A DNA stretch of 64,000 nucleotides, taken from contig JBCCAY010000004.1 of NCBI GenBank assembly GCA_039814575.1, positions 124,001-188,000 on the forward strand. Direction: 5' to 3'. The position numbers and the translations under genes are program-made. Below the pieces are notes generated by a model, which was given only the letters and a program-made list of their open reading frames with translations, was not told where the DNA came from and did no database searches. Source of the DNA: MED-G105 sp039814575 (GTDB taxonomy: Bacteria > Pseudomonadota > Alphaproteobacteria > Caulobacterales > Parvularculaceae). Positions 45,275 through 52,829 of this stretch are shown in pieces; position 1 is the stretch's first letter; every line of letters begins with the position of its first letter.

Positions 45275-47517
45275 GCGCCCGCTCCCCCGTTACGCACGCC
45301 ACTCCGCACCGCCGCACGCGACGGCGCGGGACGTCGCCGCACAGCGCGCATTTTCTCGCCGCGCCATCCGACGCGATCGCGGTTTTCTTGTTGATCGCTT
45401 TTCTCATCCGTCGCCTGTAGCATCGACAAATGCTCCGCTAACGTCTTAATCGAGCCAAACTGGAAGAGGTCCGCAAGATTGAGGTGTCGACGCAGATCGC
45501 TCGGCAAAGCCGCAAAGATACGCGCCAGATGAATGGATTTGCCGCCAAGGTCTTGAAACCGATCGCTGACGCCGACGCGATCAATATGCAGAACATCCGT
45601 CCATATCTCGCTGAGCAGGCGTTCAATGTCTGACTTTGGAGCGACATACCCGCCAAGAGCATCCGGGCGAGAACGCACGGCGCCGCGGGCTGCTGTGACA
45701 ATCGCCGCCCCCGTCGTTAGAGTTTCCGCAATCCGCTGATGATCGGCGCGCCCGACGCGCGCTGTCCTATCATTTGTTGACGCCGCGTTTTTAGGTGATG
45801 CGCTTTCTGACGAGTTGGGCGCGGATCCGCCGAGCGCAAGGTCGCGCGCCGGATCAAAGGTGAGAGCGGCGGCGGCTTCTATATCGAGCGTAGCAACGCC
45901 GTCTTCCGTCGGCTGAACGCCTGTGACGTGACGCACAAACGCCAAATAGGGCGTATTGCGCGGACCGATCACAAAGGGCAAACGCAGTGTCCGCGCGCCC
46001 GTTTTCTTCCCTGATTGCGCAAGGTCGGCGAGCATTGCATGTTCAACGCCGCGCCCGAGCGCGCGGCAACTCAATGTGCACAAATCCACAGCGACATCAT
46101 CGCCAGTGCGCTGCGCCGTGATCGATCCGACAACGCCGTAATCGCCAAATTTGTCTTTCACGGAAACAATCTTCGTGAAGCGGTTAGGCATATCGATTTC
46201 TGTACGGAACGCTGCTTCGTCGCGTCGCTCCAAAGTGGCATTAAATTGGTTTGTCCGCAGCGCCATTTGCGCTAATCGCGGCGCATCGTCCGCGACCGCG
46301 TCACGAATGGTGATATCTAACGCCAATTCGTCAAAAAAAGACGTTAAAGACGTCGCGTCCGCCATCGCGGCCGATCTCGCTTGTTCATCTCTATAGCGTG
46401 CGACGCGCTGGCGATCAGCTTCAGTCGTCGGCGCACGATCGAGAACCCATAAATGATCAGCGAAACAATCCGCAGCGCTCGCTTCCATTGGTGCACGAAC
46501 GACTGTGACGCTTGGCAAAGCGGCGGACATAGCGGCGCACTCCACCGGATTATCATCAATAAAGACGATACTCTCATGGGCGACGGCATAGGCTTGCGCC
46601 AATTCGGCCAAATGTTCGCTCTTCGCCGTCCAATCGGCGCGGATCGCTAGGAAATCACCCGCCCGCAGGGGAAAATCGGTGCGTTCCGCTAGCAAGCGAT
46701 CAATGTCCGCGCGGTCATTTTTCGTCAGGAGACAGAGGATAGCGCCATCGCGCACGGCATCAGACAGGCGACTTTGCAAGGCGCGCTTGCCAGGCGAAAG
46801 GCCGACGCCGCTGACGCCGTCTTCGCCGAGGACGCCGTCCCAAAGCGTATTGTCGCCATCGACGGCGATAAGTTTCACCGGTGGGCGCAACGCCGCTGCG
46901 CGCCAACGGGCGATCAATGCGCCCATAGCGGCCATAGCCTCGCGGCGGAAGGGAAGGTTGGCGGCGGCGGCGGCTATAGGATCAAACGGTTCGGTGACTC
47001 GGTAGGTTTTTAAAGCCGGCCCTAGGTCGCGCACCGTGAACGACGGGTGATCGTGAGCGAAAGCGCGTAACCGATCGTTCGCGGGGGCGTACCGGTCCGG
47101 CGACGTTTCGACCTCCGGACATACGATAATCAGTGTCGGTCGAGCGTCCGCAGCGGAACCAAGCGCAGCCATCAAACGAGTCGCAGCGGCCTCGACGGGC
47201 TCCACGTCGCCTTCAGCGGCGAGATCACACCAGCGAAAAGCAATAACCCTTCCAGCATCGGCCTGTCGCAAGACGCTACGTGGGTCGAGCAGCTGCGGCA
47301 AAACCTGCGCAAACGGCGCGGCGACTAAACGAAAGGGCGCGTTCAGAACCTCGACCCAAAACGGCGCCGCGTCGATCACGGGGTCAATCGTAAAACTCGC
47401 GGCGACAATCGTCTCCGGCGACGACGCGGATGCGGCCTCGCCACCGTCGCCGTTCGCCGAAGGGTCAGCGACAGTCGCCGAAGAATTGGATAGCGGCGGT
47501 CCCACCACAGCGCGCAT
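45271..47517 (-). CDS. HAD-IIIC/FkbH-like protein with C-terminal carrier domain (probable loading protein)
   Basis: A 748-residue protein. After an N-terminal region of about 210 residues, the HAD domain carries DGDNTLWDG (Asp220, Asp222), motif II Thr in LLTKND (263-268), Lys in WTAKSEHL and IDDNPVECAAM (320-330). A GNAT-like half follows (about 400-540). The carrier domain near 625-705 has Ser661 (LGGKSI), then a basic tail. FkbH-type enzymes load a glyceryl unit from 1,3-bisphosphoglycerate onto carrier proteins, which would make this the starter-loading protein. The Cys I expect before motif II (CSKN) is Leu here, so the reaction is uncertain. Start ATG 47517 has gagg eight bases upstream. 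Confidence 0.88.
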   Translation of the reverse strand: MRAVVGPPLSNSSATVADPSANGDGGEAASASSPETIVAASFTIDPVIDAAPFWVEVLNAPFRLVAAPFAQVLPQLLDPRSVLRQADAGRVIAFRWCDLAAEGDVEPVEAAATRLMAALGSAADARPTLIIVCPEVETSPDRYAPANDRLRAFAHDHPSFTVRDLGPALKTYRVTEPFDPIAAAAANLPFRREAMAAMGALIARWRAAALRPPVKLIAVDGDNTLWDGVLGEDGVSGVGLSPGKRALQSRLSDAVRDGAILCLLTKNDRADIDRLLAERTDFPLRAGDFLAIRADWTAKSEHLAELAQAYAVAHESIVFIDDNPVECAAMSAALPSVTVVRAPMEASAADCFADHLWVLDRAPTTEADRQRVARYRDEQARSAAMADATSLTSFFDELALDITIRDAVADDAPRLAQMALRTNQFNATLERRDEAAFRTEIDMPNRFTKIVSVKDKFGDYGVVGSITAQRTGDDVAVDLCTLSCRALGRGVEHAMLADLAQSGKKTGARTLRLPFVIGPRNTPYLAFVRHVTGVQPTEDGVATLDIEAAAALTFDPARDLALGGSAPNSSESASPKNAASTNDRTARVGRADHQRIAETLTTGAAIVTAARGAVRSRPDALGGYVAPKSDIERLLSEIWTDVLHIDRVGVSDRFQDLGGKSIHLARIFAALPSDLRRHLNLADLFQFGSIKTLAEHLSMLQATDEKSDQQENRDRVGWRGEKMRAVRRRPAPSRAAVRSGVRNGGAGA

Positions 47518-47600
47518 CTCCCAAGCCTCAGCGCTTTTGGCTGTTTGGCCGGCGCGGGGCTACGGATTTTCAAGAACAAACAATAGAATTGCAGAACCTT

Positions 47601-47629
47601 ATTAATATTCGGTCATAGCGCGCCGGCAA
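47601..47629 (-). promoter_or_regulatory. Candidate promoter for the NRPS-PKS operon
   Basis: In the 190-base gap between the phosphopantetheinyl transferase gene and the FkbH-like gene, the minus strand reads ttgccg, 17 bases, attaat, a plausible sigma-70 pair. It lies about 85 bases before the ATG. The gap itself suggests a separate promoter here. The call rests on hexamer matching only. Confidence 0.35.
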
Positions 47630-47707
47630 TGGCGGTAAGCGAAATTGCGACATCGATTACGGTCGGATTAACCAATAGGCGTCGCATCGCAATCGGAATC
47701 TCTAGCA

Positions 47708-48520
47708 TCAATTGTAGTGAAGAAACCGCAATCGCTTTATCGGGGCATCCTGCGCAAGGGTTACAATTGCAGTGACGTCGATCGGAAAGGTCGCAAGGCT
47801 CCAGGAGGTGTCTTGCGCCGCACCTTCGAACGCAACCAAGGGCGGCGCGGCGATGACATCGGTTTCGCCGGCCAGCCGCGATAAATCGACAGATATTTCG
47901 CTAAGGCGATCGGAAATCCCCTCACCTGTCGCCTTGAGCAAAGCCTCTTTCGCGGTCCATCCGCAGTAAAACAAGCGAACGCGTTCAGCCTCGGAAACGG
48001 CCGCCAGCGCGCTGCGCTCGGTCGGTGCAAAATGGCTGTCCGTGGTCACCTGCAGGTCGGGCGCATCGCCCACCTTCTCTAAGTCGACGCCGAGACGCCG
48101 GCGCCCCTCGTCGCCACAGCCAAACGCGGCGACAGCTAATCCGCCCGATCGCGAAAAGCTCACCGCTATATCAGCGCCCTCAACCATCGGCTGGCCATTT
48201 TCGCGATAGCCTAAAACGGCGCGACGGGACTCTTTGCCAAGCCCCGCGCCATCCCCTGCACTATACAGTGAGACGAGTTGCCGAAACGCCTGCCGACCGG
48301 CGACAAAGCGGGCGCGATCCTTTTTAAAAACAAAGCGTTGCGCGCGACTTTGCTCTTCAACGCCTAAAGCGCTCGTTGGCGTTCCAGCCGGTTCAGGCGC
48401 ATCAAGGCGAATAAGCCAAATATCGGCAGCACCCGGCGCCGGAGGCGCCATTTCCCCCAATTCGCCAAGCCGTTCCCATTGCGGCGCGCCGCCCCAAAAC
48501 TGACCGCCGCCCCGGTTCAT
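47708..48520 (-). CDS. 4'-phosphopantetheinyl transferase, Sfp type
   Basis: A 270-residue enzyme that attaches phosphopantetheine from CoA to carrier-domain serines; this window has four (Ser661, Ser39, Ser1177 and Ser1087 of the assembly proteins). Motifs are VSFSRSGGLAVAAF, the metal-binding LGVDLEKV and the FYCGWTAKEALLKATGEG helix with KEA. The start ATG overlaps the stop of the DNA methyltransferase gene by four bases, so translation is probably coupled to it. It lies upstream of, and on the same strand as, the NRPS-PKS genes. Confidence 0.94.
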   Translation of the reverse strand: MNRGGGQFWGGAPQWERLGELGEMAPPAPGAADIWLIRLDAPEPAGTPTSALGVEEQSRAQRFVFKKDRARFVAGRQAFRQLVSLYSAGDGAGLGKESRRAVLGYRENGQPMVEGADIAVSFSRSGGLAVAAFGCGDEGRRRLGVDLEKVGDAPDLQVTTDSHFAPTERSALAAVSEAERVRLFYCGWTAKEALLKATGEGISDRLSEISVDLSRLAGETDVIAAPPLVAFEGAAQDTSWSLATFPIDVTAIVTLAQDAPIKRLRFLHYN

Positions 48521-49794
48521 CGCGGGTCATACGATGGCGCGACGCGGCCTAAAGCGTCGAACGAAGGGTCTAAGCCGCCCGCGGCGTTATCCAAAACTGG
48601 CTCAATCAAAGAGCGCACCAGAAAATCAACGACGGGCGCGACGACGCCGTCGCCTAGTAAACGATAGGCGTCGGCGGTTTTCGCCGGCAGCCGATAATCC
48701 TCCGGCAATCCCATGAGACGCGCTGCTTCACGGGGGGTGAGAAGGCGCGAGCGGATACGATCGGGCTCAACGCTCAATATTGTCTGGCGACTGGAGCCGC
48801 CGGCCGGCGTCCGCAAACAGCCCGCCAAGCCGTCAAAGCGCACTTCCGCCCTTTGGACGCGTCCACCATCCGGGCTAGAGCGCATACGGCGGAACACCGT
48901 TCCGACGCTCGGCCGGCCCCGCGCTTTGGATTGACGCCGCGCCTCGGCGATCTTCTTGCGATGGCGCTCATCCATGAGATCGAGAAGCCGAACAGTTTTT
49001 TCCGACGACGCCCATCGAACATCACTTTGCGCTTCAACGATATCTTCTAAATTCTTGTTTCTATTTGGGAATGATGGAAGTTTCCAATTTATCAGCGAAC
49101 CTTCCGTCGTTATCACACCGCCCTTCTGAAAGACGGCGCCGACATCATCTAAAAACGGTTTTTTGACCGTTAGCGCCTCCGGGACACAGACAGACTTATT
49201 GATCGCAACAACGAACAGTCGCTGACGCGATTGCGGCGTGAAGTGCGAGGCATCGAGCAAAACAGCCCCGACACGATAACCAAGGCCACACATCGCTTCG
49301 GCCAGCAGGACAAGATCGCGGCCGCCGCGCCGCGTCGCGGCCCCGGCGACATTTTCAAGAACGATCGTTTTGGGCGCCCGGCCGTCGTCAACGAGGCGCG
49401 CCATCAGGCGTTCAAAAGCCCAAAAGGTTCCGGACCGCGGGCCGCTAAGCCCCGCCCCGCCGCCGGCCAGAGACAGGTCCTGACAGGGGAACGACGCCCA
49501 ACACAGATCGACGGCGCCGCCCGTACCCCATGATGGCGGAAGATCCTTGATCGTTAGGTCTTCGACAGGGCAAAGCCTAAAAGGCGCATCTTTATGGTTG
49601 GCGCGAAACGTTTCGGCTTTTTTCTCATCGATGTCATTGGCGAAGCAGCAGCGCCAGGCCCCCATTCCAGCCAAGGCGGTCGACACCATGCCGCCGCCGG
49701 CAAAGAACTCATAATAGGTGCGTTCCGGTGCGCGATCGGCCCTTCGAGCGCTCTTGGAAAAACCAGAAACCGGTCCGGCTATAGGCTGTGTCAT
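48517..49794 (-). CDS. DNA (cytosine-5-)-methyltransferase, Dcm-like
   Basis: A 425-residue C5-cytosine methyltransferase. YEFFAGGGMVSTAL (motif I), FANDIDEKKAETF (II), SFPCQDLSLAG with nucleophile Cys104 (IV), VLENVAG (VI), QSRQRLFV (VIII) and the C-terminal motifs LTPREAARLMGLPEDYRL and LLGDGVVAPVV are all present. The 5' frame is open to TTG 49833; ATG 49794 is preferred although its ribosome site is weak. No restriction enzyme gene is adjacent, so it is an orphan enzyme. Its recognition sequence cannot be read from the variable region. It follows pufM on the same strand and overlaps the phosphopantetheinyl transferase start. Confidence 0.94.
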   Translation of the reverse strand: MTQPIAGPVSGFSKSARRADRAPERTYYEFFAGGGMVSTALAGMGAWRCCFANDIDEKKAETFRANHKDAPFRLCPVEDLTIKDLPPSWGTGGAVDLCWASFPCQDLSLAGGGAGLSGPRSGTFWAFERLMARLVDDGRAPKTIVLENVAGAATRRGGRDLVLLAEAMCGLGYRVGAVLLDASHFTPQSRQRLFVVAINKSVCVPEALTVKKPFLDDVGAVFQKGGVITTEGSLINWKLPSFPNRNKNLEDIVEAQSDVRWASSEKTVRLLDLMDERHRKKIAEARRQSKARGRPSVGTVFRRMRSSPDGGRVQRAEVRFDGLAGCLRTPAGGSSRQTILSVEPDRIRSRLLTPREAARLMGLPEDYRLPAKTADAYRLLGDGVVAPVVDFLVRSLIEPVLDNAAGGLDPSFDALGRVAPSYDPR

Positions 49795-50103
49795 GTGTCT
49801 CTTTCGACAAGGTGCGATCCGATCACCCGACAATAATCAGGGAGTCGAGCCGGACACCATACGCCGCTTCGGCGTTTTGTAACCGGTCTCGAACGTCACG
49901 GAACGGCTCTTCGACCAACCGAGCGCCTCGACCTTTTCGCCGCCCGTTACCTGTCCTCATTGCGAGCGCCGATGATCGTTAGAGATACGAACCGCCATGC
50001 CGCCAACCGATGCGCCCTTCCGCCAGATACGAAGACGCCGCCGATGCGACGCTTCCAGCGCAACATCGACGGCGAATAGTGTTTCGAATTTTTAGACCGG
50101 TCT
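49795..50103. other. Non-coding gap between pufM and the methyltransferase gene
   Basis: About 310 bases with no convincing gene on either strand. In particular there is no tetraheme cytochrome gene (pufC, with repeated CxxCH) and no small pufX-like membrane ORF, either of which can follow pufM. A short perfect palindrome (agaccggtct) lies just after the pufM stop without a T-run, so I do not call a terminator. Confidence 0.7.
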
Positions 50104-51027
50104 CTAATAGGGCCGTGCAAACCCGTTCGCGACGCCCCACTCAAACCAACTGTCGACAGCCGTTCCCGTCAACAGAATGCCAATGCCGCCGGTGATTGGG
50201 CACAGGATCGCAAACCACCAAGCCCAGCGGTGAATAGACTCCATCGTTGCGTTGAAGCCCATCGTCCAGCGCCAGAACAACGCCGCGCGCTCAGACGCCG
50301 TGCCGCGATCATAGATCTGCTCAATTTCGCGCTCGCCGCCATAGCGACCGACAGCGAGGATCGTCGCGCCGTGCATCGCGAAGAGAAGCGCCGACCCATA
50401 GAGGAACACGATCGACAGCATGTGGAACGGATTATAGAAAAGGTTTCCGTATACCAATGATAGATTATTGGTCCATTCCAAATGAGAGAAGATGCCGAAC
50501 GGCACCGCCTCGCTCCACGAGCCCATAGCGACAGGACGCAAGAAGCCGCAAACGAGGTAGAGCCAAATCGCCGCGGCGAACGCCCAACAGATGTGCGTGC
50601 CCATGCCGAGTTGAATGGCCCGGCGGTAGGAGCGCACCCACCACAGAATGATCGAGACGGTGAGGAAGAAGCCGGCCATCACCCACCAGCCGCCTTCGCT
50701 GAGCGGCGGGAACGGGTTCAACCCATATTCCGGTCCTGGCGGGTCAAGCGACAACCAGGGTAGTAAGCCGATGAACTTCACCGGATTCCAATCGACGCTC
50801 GCCCACATGTGCAAGCCGATAATCTCAACCGCGATCAGACCGAACAACAATGAGAAGACGCCGGACCAGCCAAGATAAATCGGTCCCAATTGGGCGTCGC
50901 CGATCTTACCGGCCCAATAGCTGACGCCGGTGATGAGTTCACGTTCATCGCCCTTCGGCAGCGCAACGCCGAGATCGACATGCCCACGCACCTGCGTCTG
51001 GGTGAGGATATTTTGATAATCCGCCAT
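50104..51027 (-). CDS. pufM: Photosynthetic reaction centre M subunit
   Basis: A 307-residue M subunit of the type II reaction centre, five membrane helices, binding bacteriochlorophyll, bacteriopheophytin, QA and the non-haem iron. Ligand regions are conserved: NPFHMLSIVFLYGSALLFAMHGATILA (special-pair and iron His), the Glu-containing GGEREIEQIYDRGTASERAALFWRW and SIHRWAWWFA. The ATG shares one base with the pufL stop (taatg), ensuring coupled synthesis of L and M. No pufC follows, so electron donation presumably comes from a soluble or membrane-anchored cytochrome c encoded elsewhere. Confidence 0.98.
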   Translation of the reverse strand: MADYQNILTQTQVRGHVDLGVALPKGDERELITGVSYWAGKIGDAQLGPIYLGWSGVFSLLFGLIAVEIIGLHMWASVDWNPVKFIGLLPWLSLDPPGPEYGLNPFPPLSEGGWWVMAGFFLTVSIILWWVRSYRRAIQLGMGTHICWAFAAAIWLYLVCGFLRPVAMGSWSEAVPFGIFSHLEWTNNLSLVYGNLFYNPFHMLSIVFLYGSALLFAMHGATILAVGRYGGEREIEQIYDRGTASERAALFWRWTMGFNATMESIHRWAWWFAILCPITGGIGILLTGTAVDSWFEWGVANGFARPY

Positions 51028-51866
51028 TAGCCTATTCCTTGGTCACGCCAAATCGGCACGTTTTTCCAGAAATCCCACCAATCGACCCATGAACCTTCAT
51101 AGATCGGGCCGCTGATGAAAATACAAACAGCGCTCCAGAAGCCGGCGTTCAGCGCCAGGAACAATCCAAGCCGGTGAATGCCGAGAGTGCCGATCGAATA
51201 GCCGATGAAATCGCGGAAAAACGCGTTTTCATGCTCCGGCGTTTTGACGACTTGTCCGCCGCCGGGGTTCGTCGCGGAAAGAACGAGCCCGCCATGCAGC
51301 GCCAGCGCCAACGTCGTCGTGAAGAAGAACGTAATGGCGATCATATGCGCCGGGTTATAGTGGAAGTTTCCGTACGTATAACCGGTGATATAGACCCAAT
51401 CGAGATGGCTCATAATGCCGTAAGGAAAGCCATGCCCCCAGGCGCCCATGAAAAACGGCCTGAAGACCACCAGCGTTACATAGGCAAAAACCGCGACGCT
51501 GAACGCAATCGGCACATGCAGCCCCATGCCGAGCTTCCGGCTGATCTCAACCTCTCGCAAAATCCAAGAAACAAAAGCGCCGACCGCGCAAATCGTCGTG
51601 ACTTGCCACAGACCGCCTTTATCCAGCGGCGCCAACGCTAATCCATAACTAACATCCGGCGGATCTATACTGATCAGCCAGGGGTTCCACGTATCGCCCA
51701 TCGAGGCGCCGAGAAGAATAAGCGCCGTGCCGATGACGGCGAAAAAAGCCGCCGTTACGCCGAAGAAGCCGACATAAAACGGACCGACCCAAAAATCGAA
51801 AAGATCGCCGCCAATCAAGGTCCCGCCGGCAATCCGATATTTTCGTTCGAAACTTAACAACGCCAT
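51027..51866 (-). CDS. pufL: Photosynthetic reaction centre L subunit
   Basis: A 279-residue L subunit, partner of PufM in the reaction-centre core. The start MALLSFERKYRIAGGTLIGGDLFDFWVGPFYVGFFG is canonical, as are GNFHYNPAHM (bacteriochlorophyll and special-pair His), LALALHGGLVLSA (iron His) and IGTLGIHRLGLFLALNA. It lies 157 bases after pufA; that gap holds an imperfect hairpin at 51981-52014. Confidence 0.98.
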   Translation of the reverse strand: MALLSFERKYRIAGGTLIGGDLFDFWVGPFYVGFFGVTAAFFAVIGTALILLGASMGDTWNPWLISIDPPDVSYGLALAPLDKGGLWQVTTICAVGAFVSWILREVEISRKLGMGLHVPIAFSVAVFAYVTLVVFRPFFMGAWGHGFPYGIMSHLDWVYITGYTYGNFHYNPAHMIAITFFFTTTLALALHGGLVLSATNPGGGQVVKTPEHENAFFRDFIGYSIGTLGIHRLGLFLALNAGFWSAVCIFISGPIYEGSWVDWWDFWKNVPIWRDQGIG

Positions 51867-51980
51867 GCCAGATCGCCTTTCCGTCTGTCCTAAGCAATTC
51901 GTTTTTTAATCTAGTATTCAAATCAACGAAACGGCCAATGCATGCCGTCCGTATCAAGACTGCACGTCATCGGAAGATGA

Positions 51981-52014
51981 GAGCGGGCGCGCCGTCAATA
52001 ACGCGTCCGCCCTC
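51981..52014 (-). other. GC-rich stem-loop in the pufA-pufL intercistronic region
   Basis: The minus strand can fold gagggcgg...acgcg against ggcgcgcccgctctc, with bulges, 10 bases after the pufA stop. No T-run follows, so it is not a terminator. In Rhodobacter, hairpins at this position protect the pufBA segment from 3' decay and raise light-harvesting over reaction-centre mRNA. The same role here is inference from position. Confidence 0.45.
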
Positions 52015-52023
52015 GGATTTTCG

Positions 52024-52212
52024 CTAGCTGACCCGAAAGGCCGGCTCAACGAGTTCGACAGCCGCAGCGTCGGTCGACGGCGCGGTTTCAAACCAGTTGT
52101 AACGCGGGGAGCTCAACAACACGAAGTGGATGAACACCGCTAACGCGAAAAGAAAAGCAAACATTCCGATCATCGCCCGACGCGGATCGAACATCATCCA
52201 TAGTCTCCACAT
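52024..52212 (-). CDS. pufA: Light-harvesting 1 alpha polypeptide
   Basis: A 62-residue single-span antenna polypeptide. The N-terminus MWRLWMMFDPRRAMIG and the bacteriochlorophyll-binding His in FIHFVLLSSPRYNW, with Trp at His+11, are the LH1-alpha signature. A clear ribosome site (agggag, eight bases before ATG) is present. It pairs with PufB, 12 bases upstream in the operon. The C-terminal tail after NWFE is acidic and Ala-rich. Confidence 0.96.
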   Translation of the reverse strand: MWRLWMMFDPRRAMIGMFAFLFALAVFIHFVLLSSPRYNWFETAPSTDAAAVELVEPAFRVS

Positions 52213-52224
52213 GAACGATTCTCC

Positions 52225-52458
52225 CTACGTCAAAAAGGTCGTGAGCGGAGCGAGCATGGCAGCGGACGATGTAACGACCGGCTCCCAACCTGCTTCTCCA
52301 GGAATCCAAGGTCTCCACGCCCATACAAGCAAGTGCGCGACCAGCGCAATGCCCGTAAAGACAGCAAAGTTAAACATGAAGAACCTATGGAAGGCTTGCG
52401 CCTCTGACGCGGTCAATCCTGACATTGACCCCGCCGTAGGACTTGTGTCACTCGCCAT
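52225..52458 (-). CDS. pufB: Light-harvesting 1 beta polypeptide
   Basis: LH1-beta polypeptide of 77 residues. GLTASEAQAFHRFFMFNFAVFTGIALVAHLLVWAWRPWIPG holds both conserved His, with Trp at +6 and +9 from the second. aaggag lies eight bases before ATG 52458 and only two before ATG 52464, so I choose the former. The C-terminus is extended by about 20 residues beyond WRPWIPG compared with usual beta chains. Confidence 0.95.
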   Translation of the reverse strand: MASDTSPTAGSMSGLTASEAQAFHRFFMFNFAVFTGIALVAHLLVWAWRPWIPGEAGWEPVVTSSAAMLAPLTTFLT

Positions 52459-52554
52459 TGGCATTTCTCCTTTTATTTACCAATGTACTTCGCCGCGATT
52501 AACCCCGCGGCAGGGGCCTTTCAACAACGCCGAAACGCCGCCGAAACTCGTCCG

Positions 52555-52767
52555 TCAACGCCCCATAAAGACCCAAGGCACGACCCGTCGCGTATCTTCC
52601 ACCGCCCGTTCAAAGACGGAAAGGCGCGCGCCTGTGCGCGCCGGACGAAACGCGCCGATCATCGCCGCAAGCAGCGAGAACGGATAAATCAACGCGAAAT
52701 AAAGCCGGTACTCAAAACGCTCTTGGGGCCGACGATCGATTGGACCATCGCTTGGCATGTGAACCAT
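52555..52767 (-). CDS. pufQ: PufQ, bacteriochlorophyll synthesis/assembly factor
   Basis: A 70-residue protein with one membrane helix. PQERFEYRLYFALIYPFSLLAAMIG and the C-terminal FERAVEDTRRVVPWVFMGR fit PufQ, which is encoded between bchZ and pufB and is needed for normal bacteriochlorophyll supply. The start ATG has gggag six bases upstream. The position 62 bases after bchZ supports the call. Confidence 0.88.
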   Translation of the reverse strand: MVHMPSDGPIDRRPQERFEYRLYFALIYPFSLLAAMIGAFRPARTGARLSVFERAVEDTRRVVPWVFMGR

Positions 52768-52829
52768 GTCGCTCTCCCTCGTTTTTGTCCCACAGACCGC
52801 GACGCAAGGGGTTGCGCCGCCGCTCCGCT

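Noticed and set aside
45271..47517. FkbH-like protein as part of a methoxymalonyl or hydroxymalonyl extender pathway
   Set aside because: The usual partner genes (stand-alone ACP, acyl-CoA dehydrogenases, O-methyltransferase) are absent, and the AT motif predicts plain malonyl. A loading role fits better.
50091..50103. Terminator after pufM
   Set aside because: The agaccggtct palindrome is too short, has no loop and no T-run.
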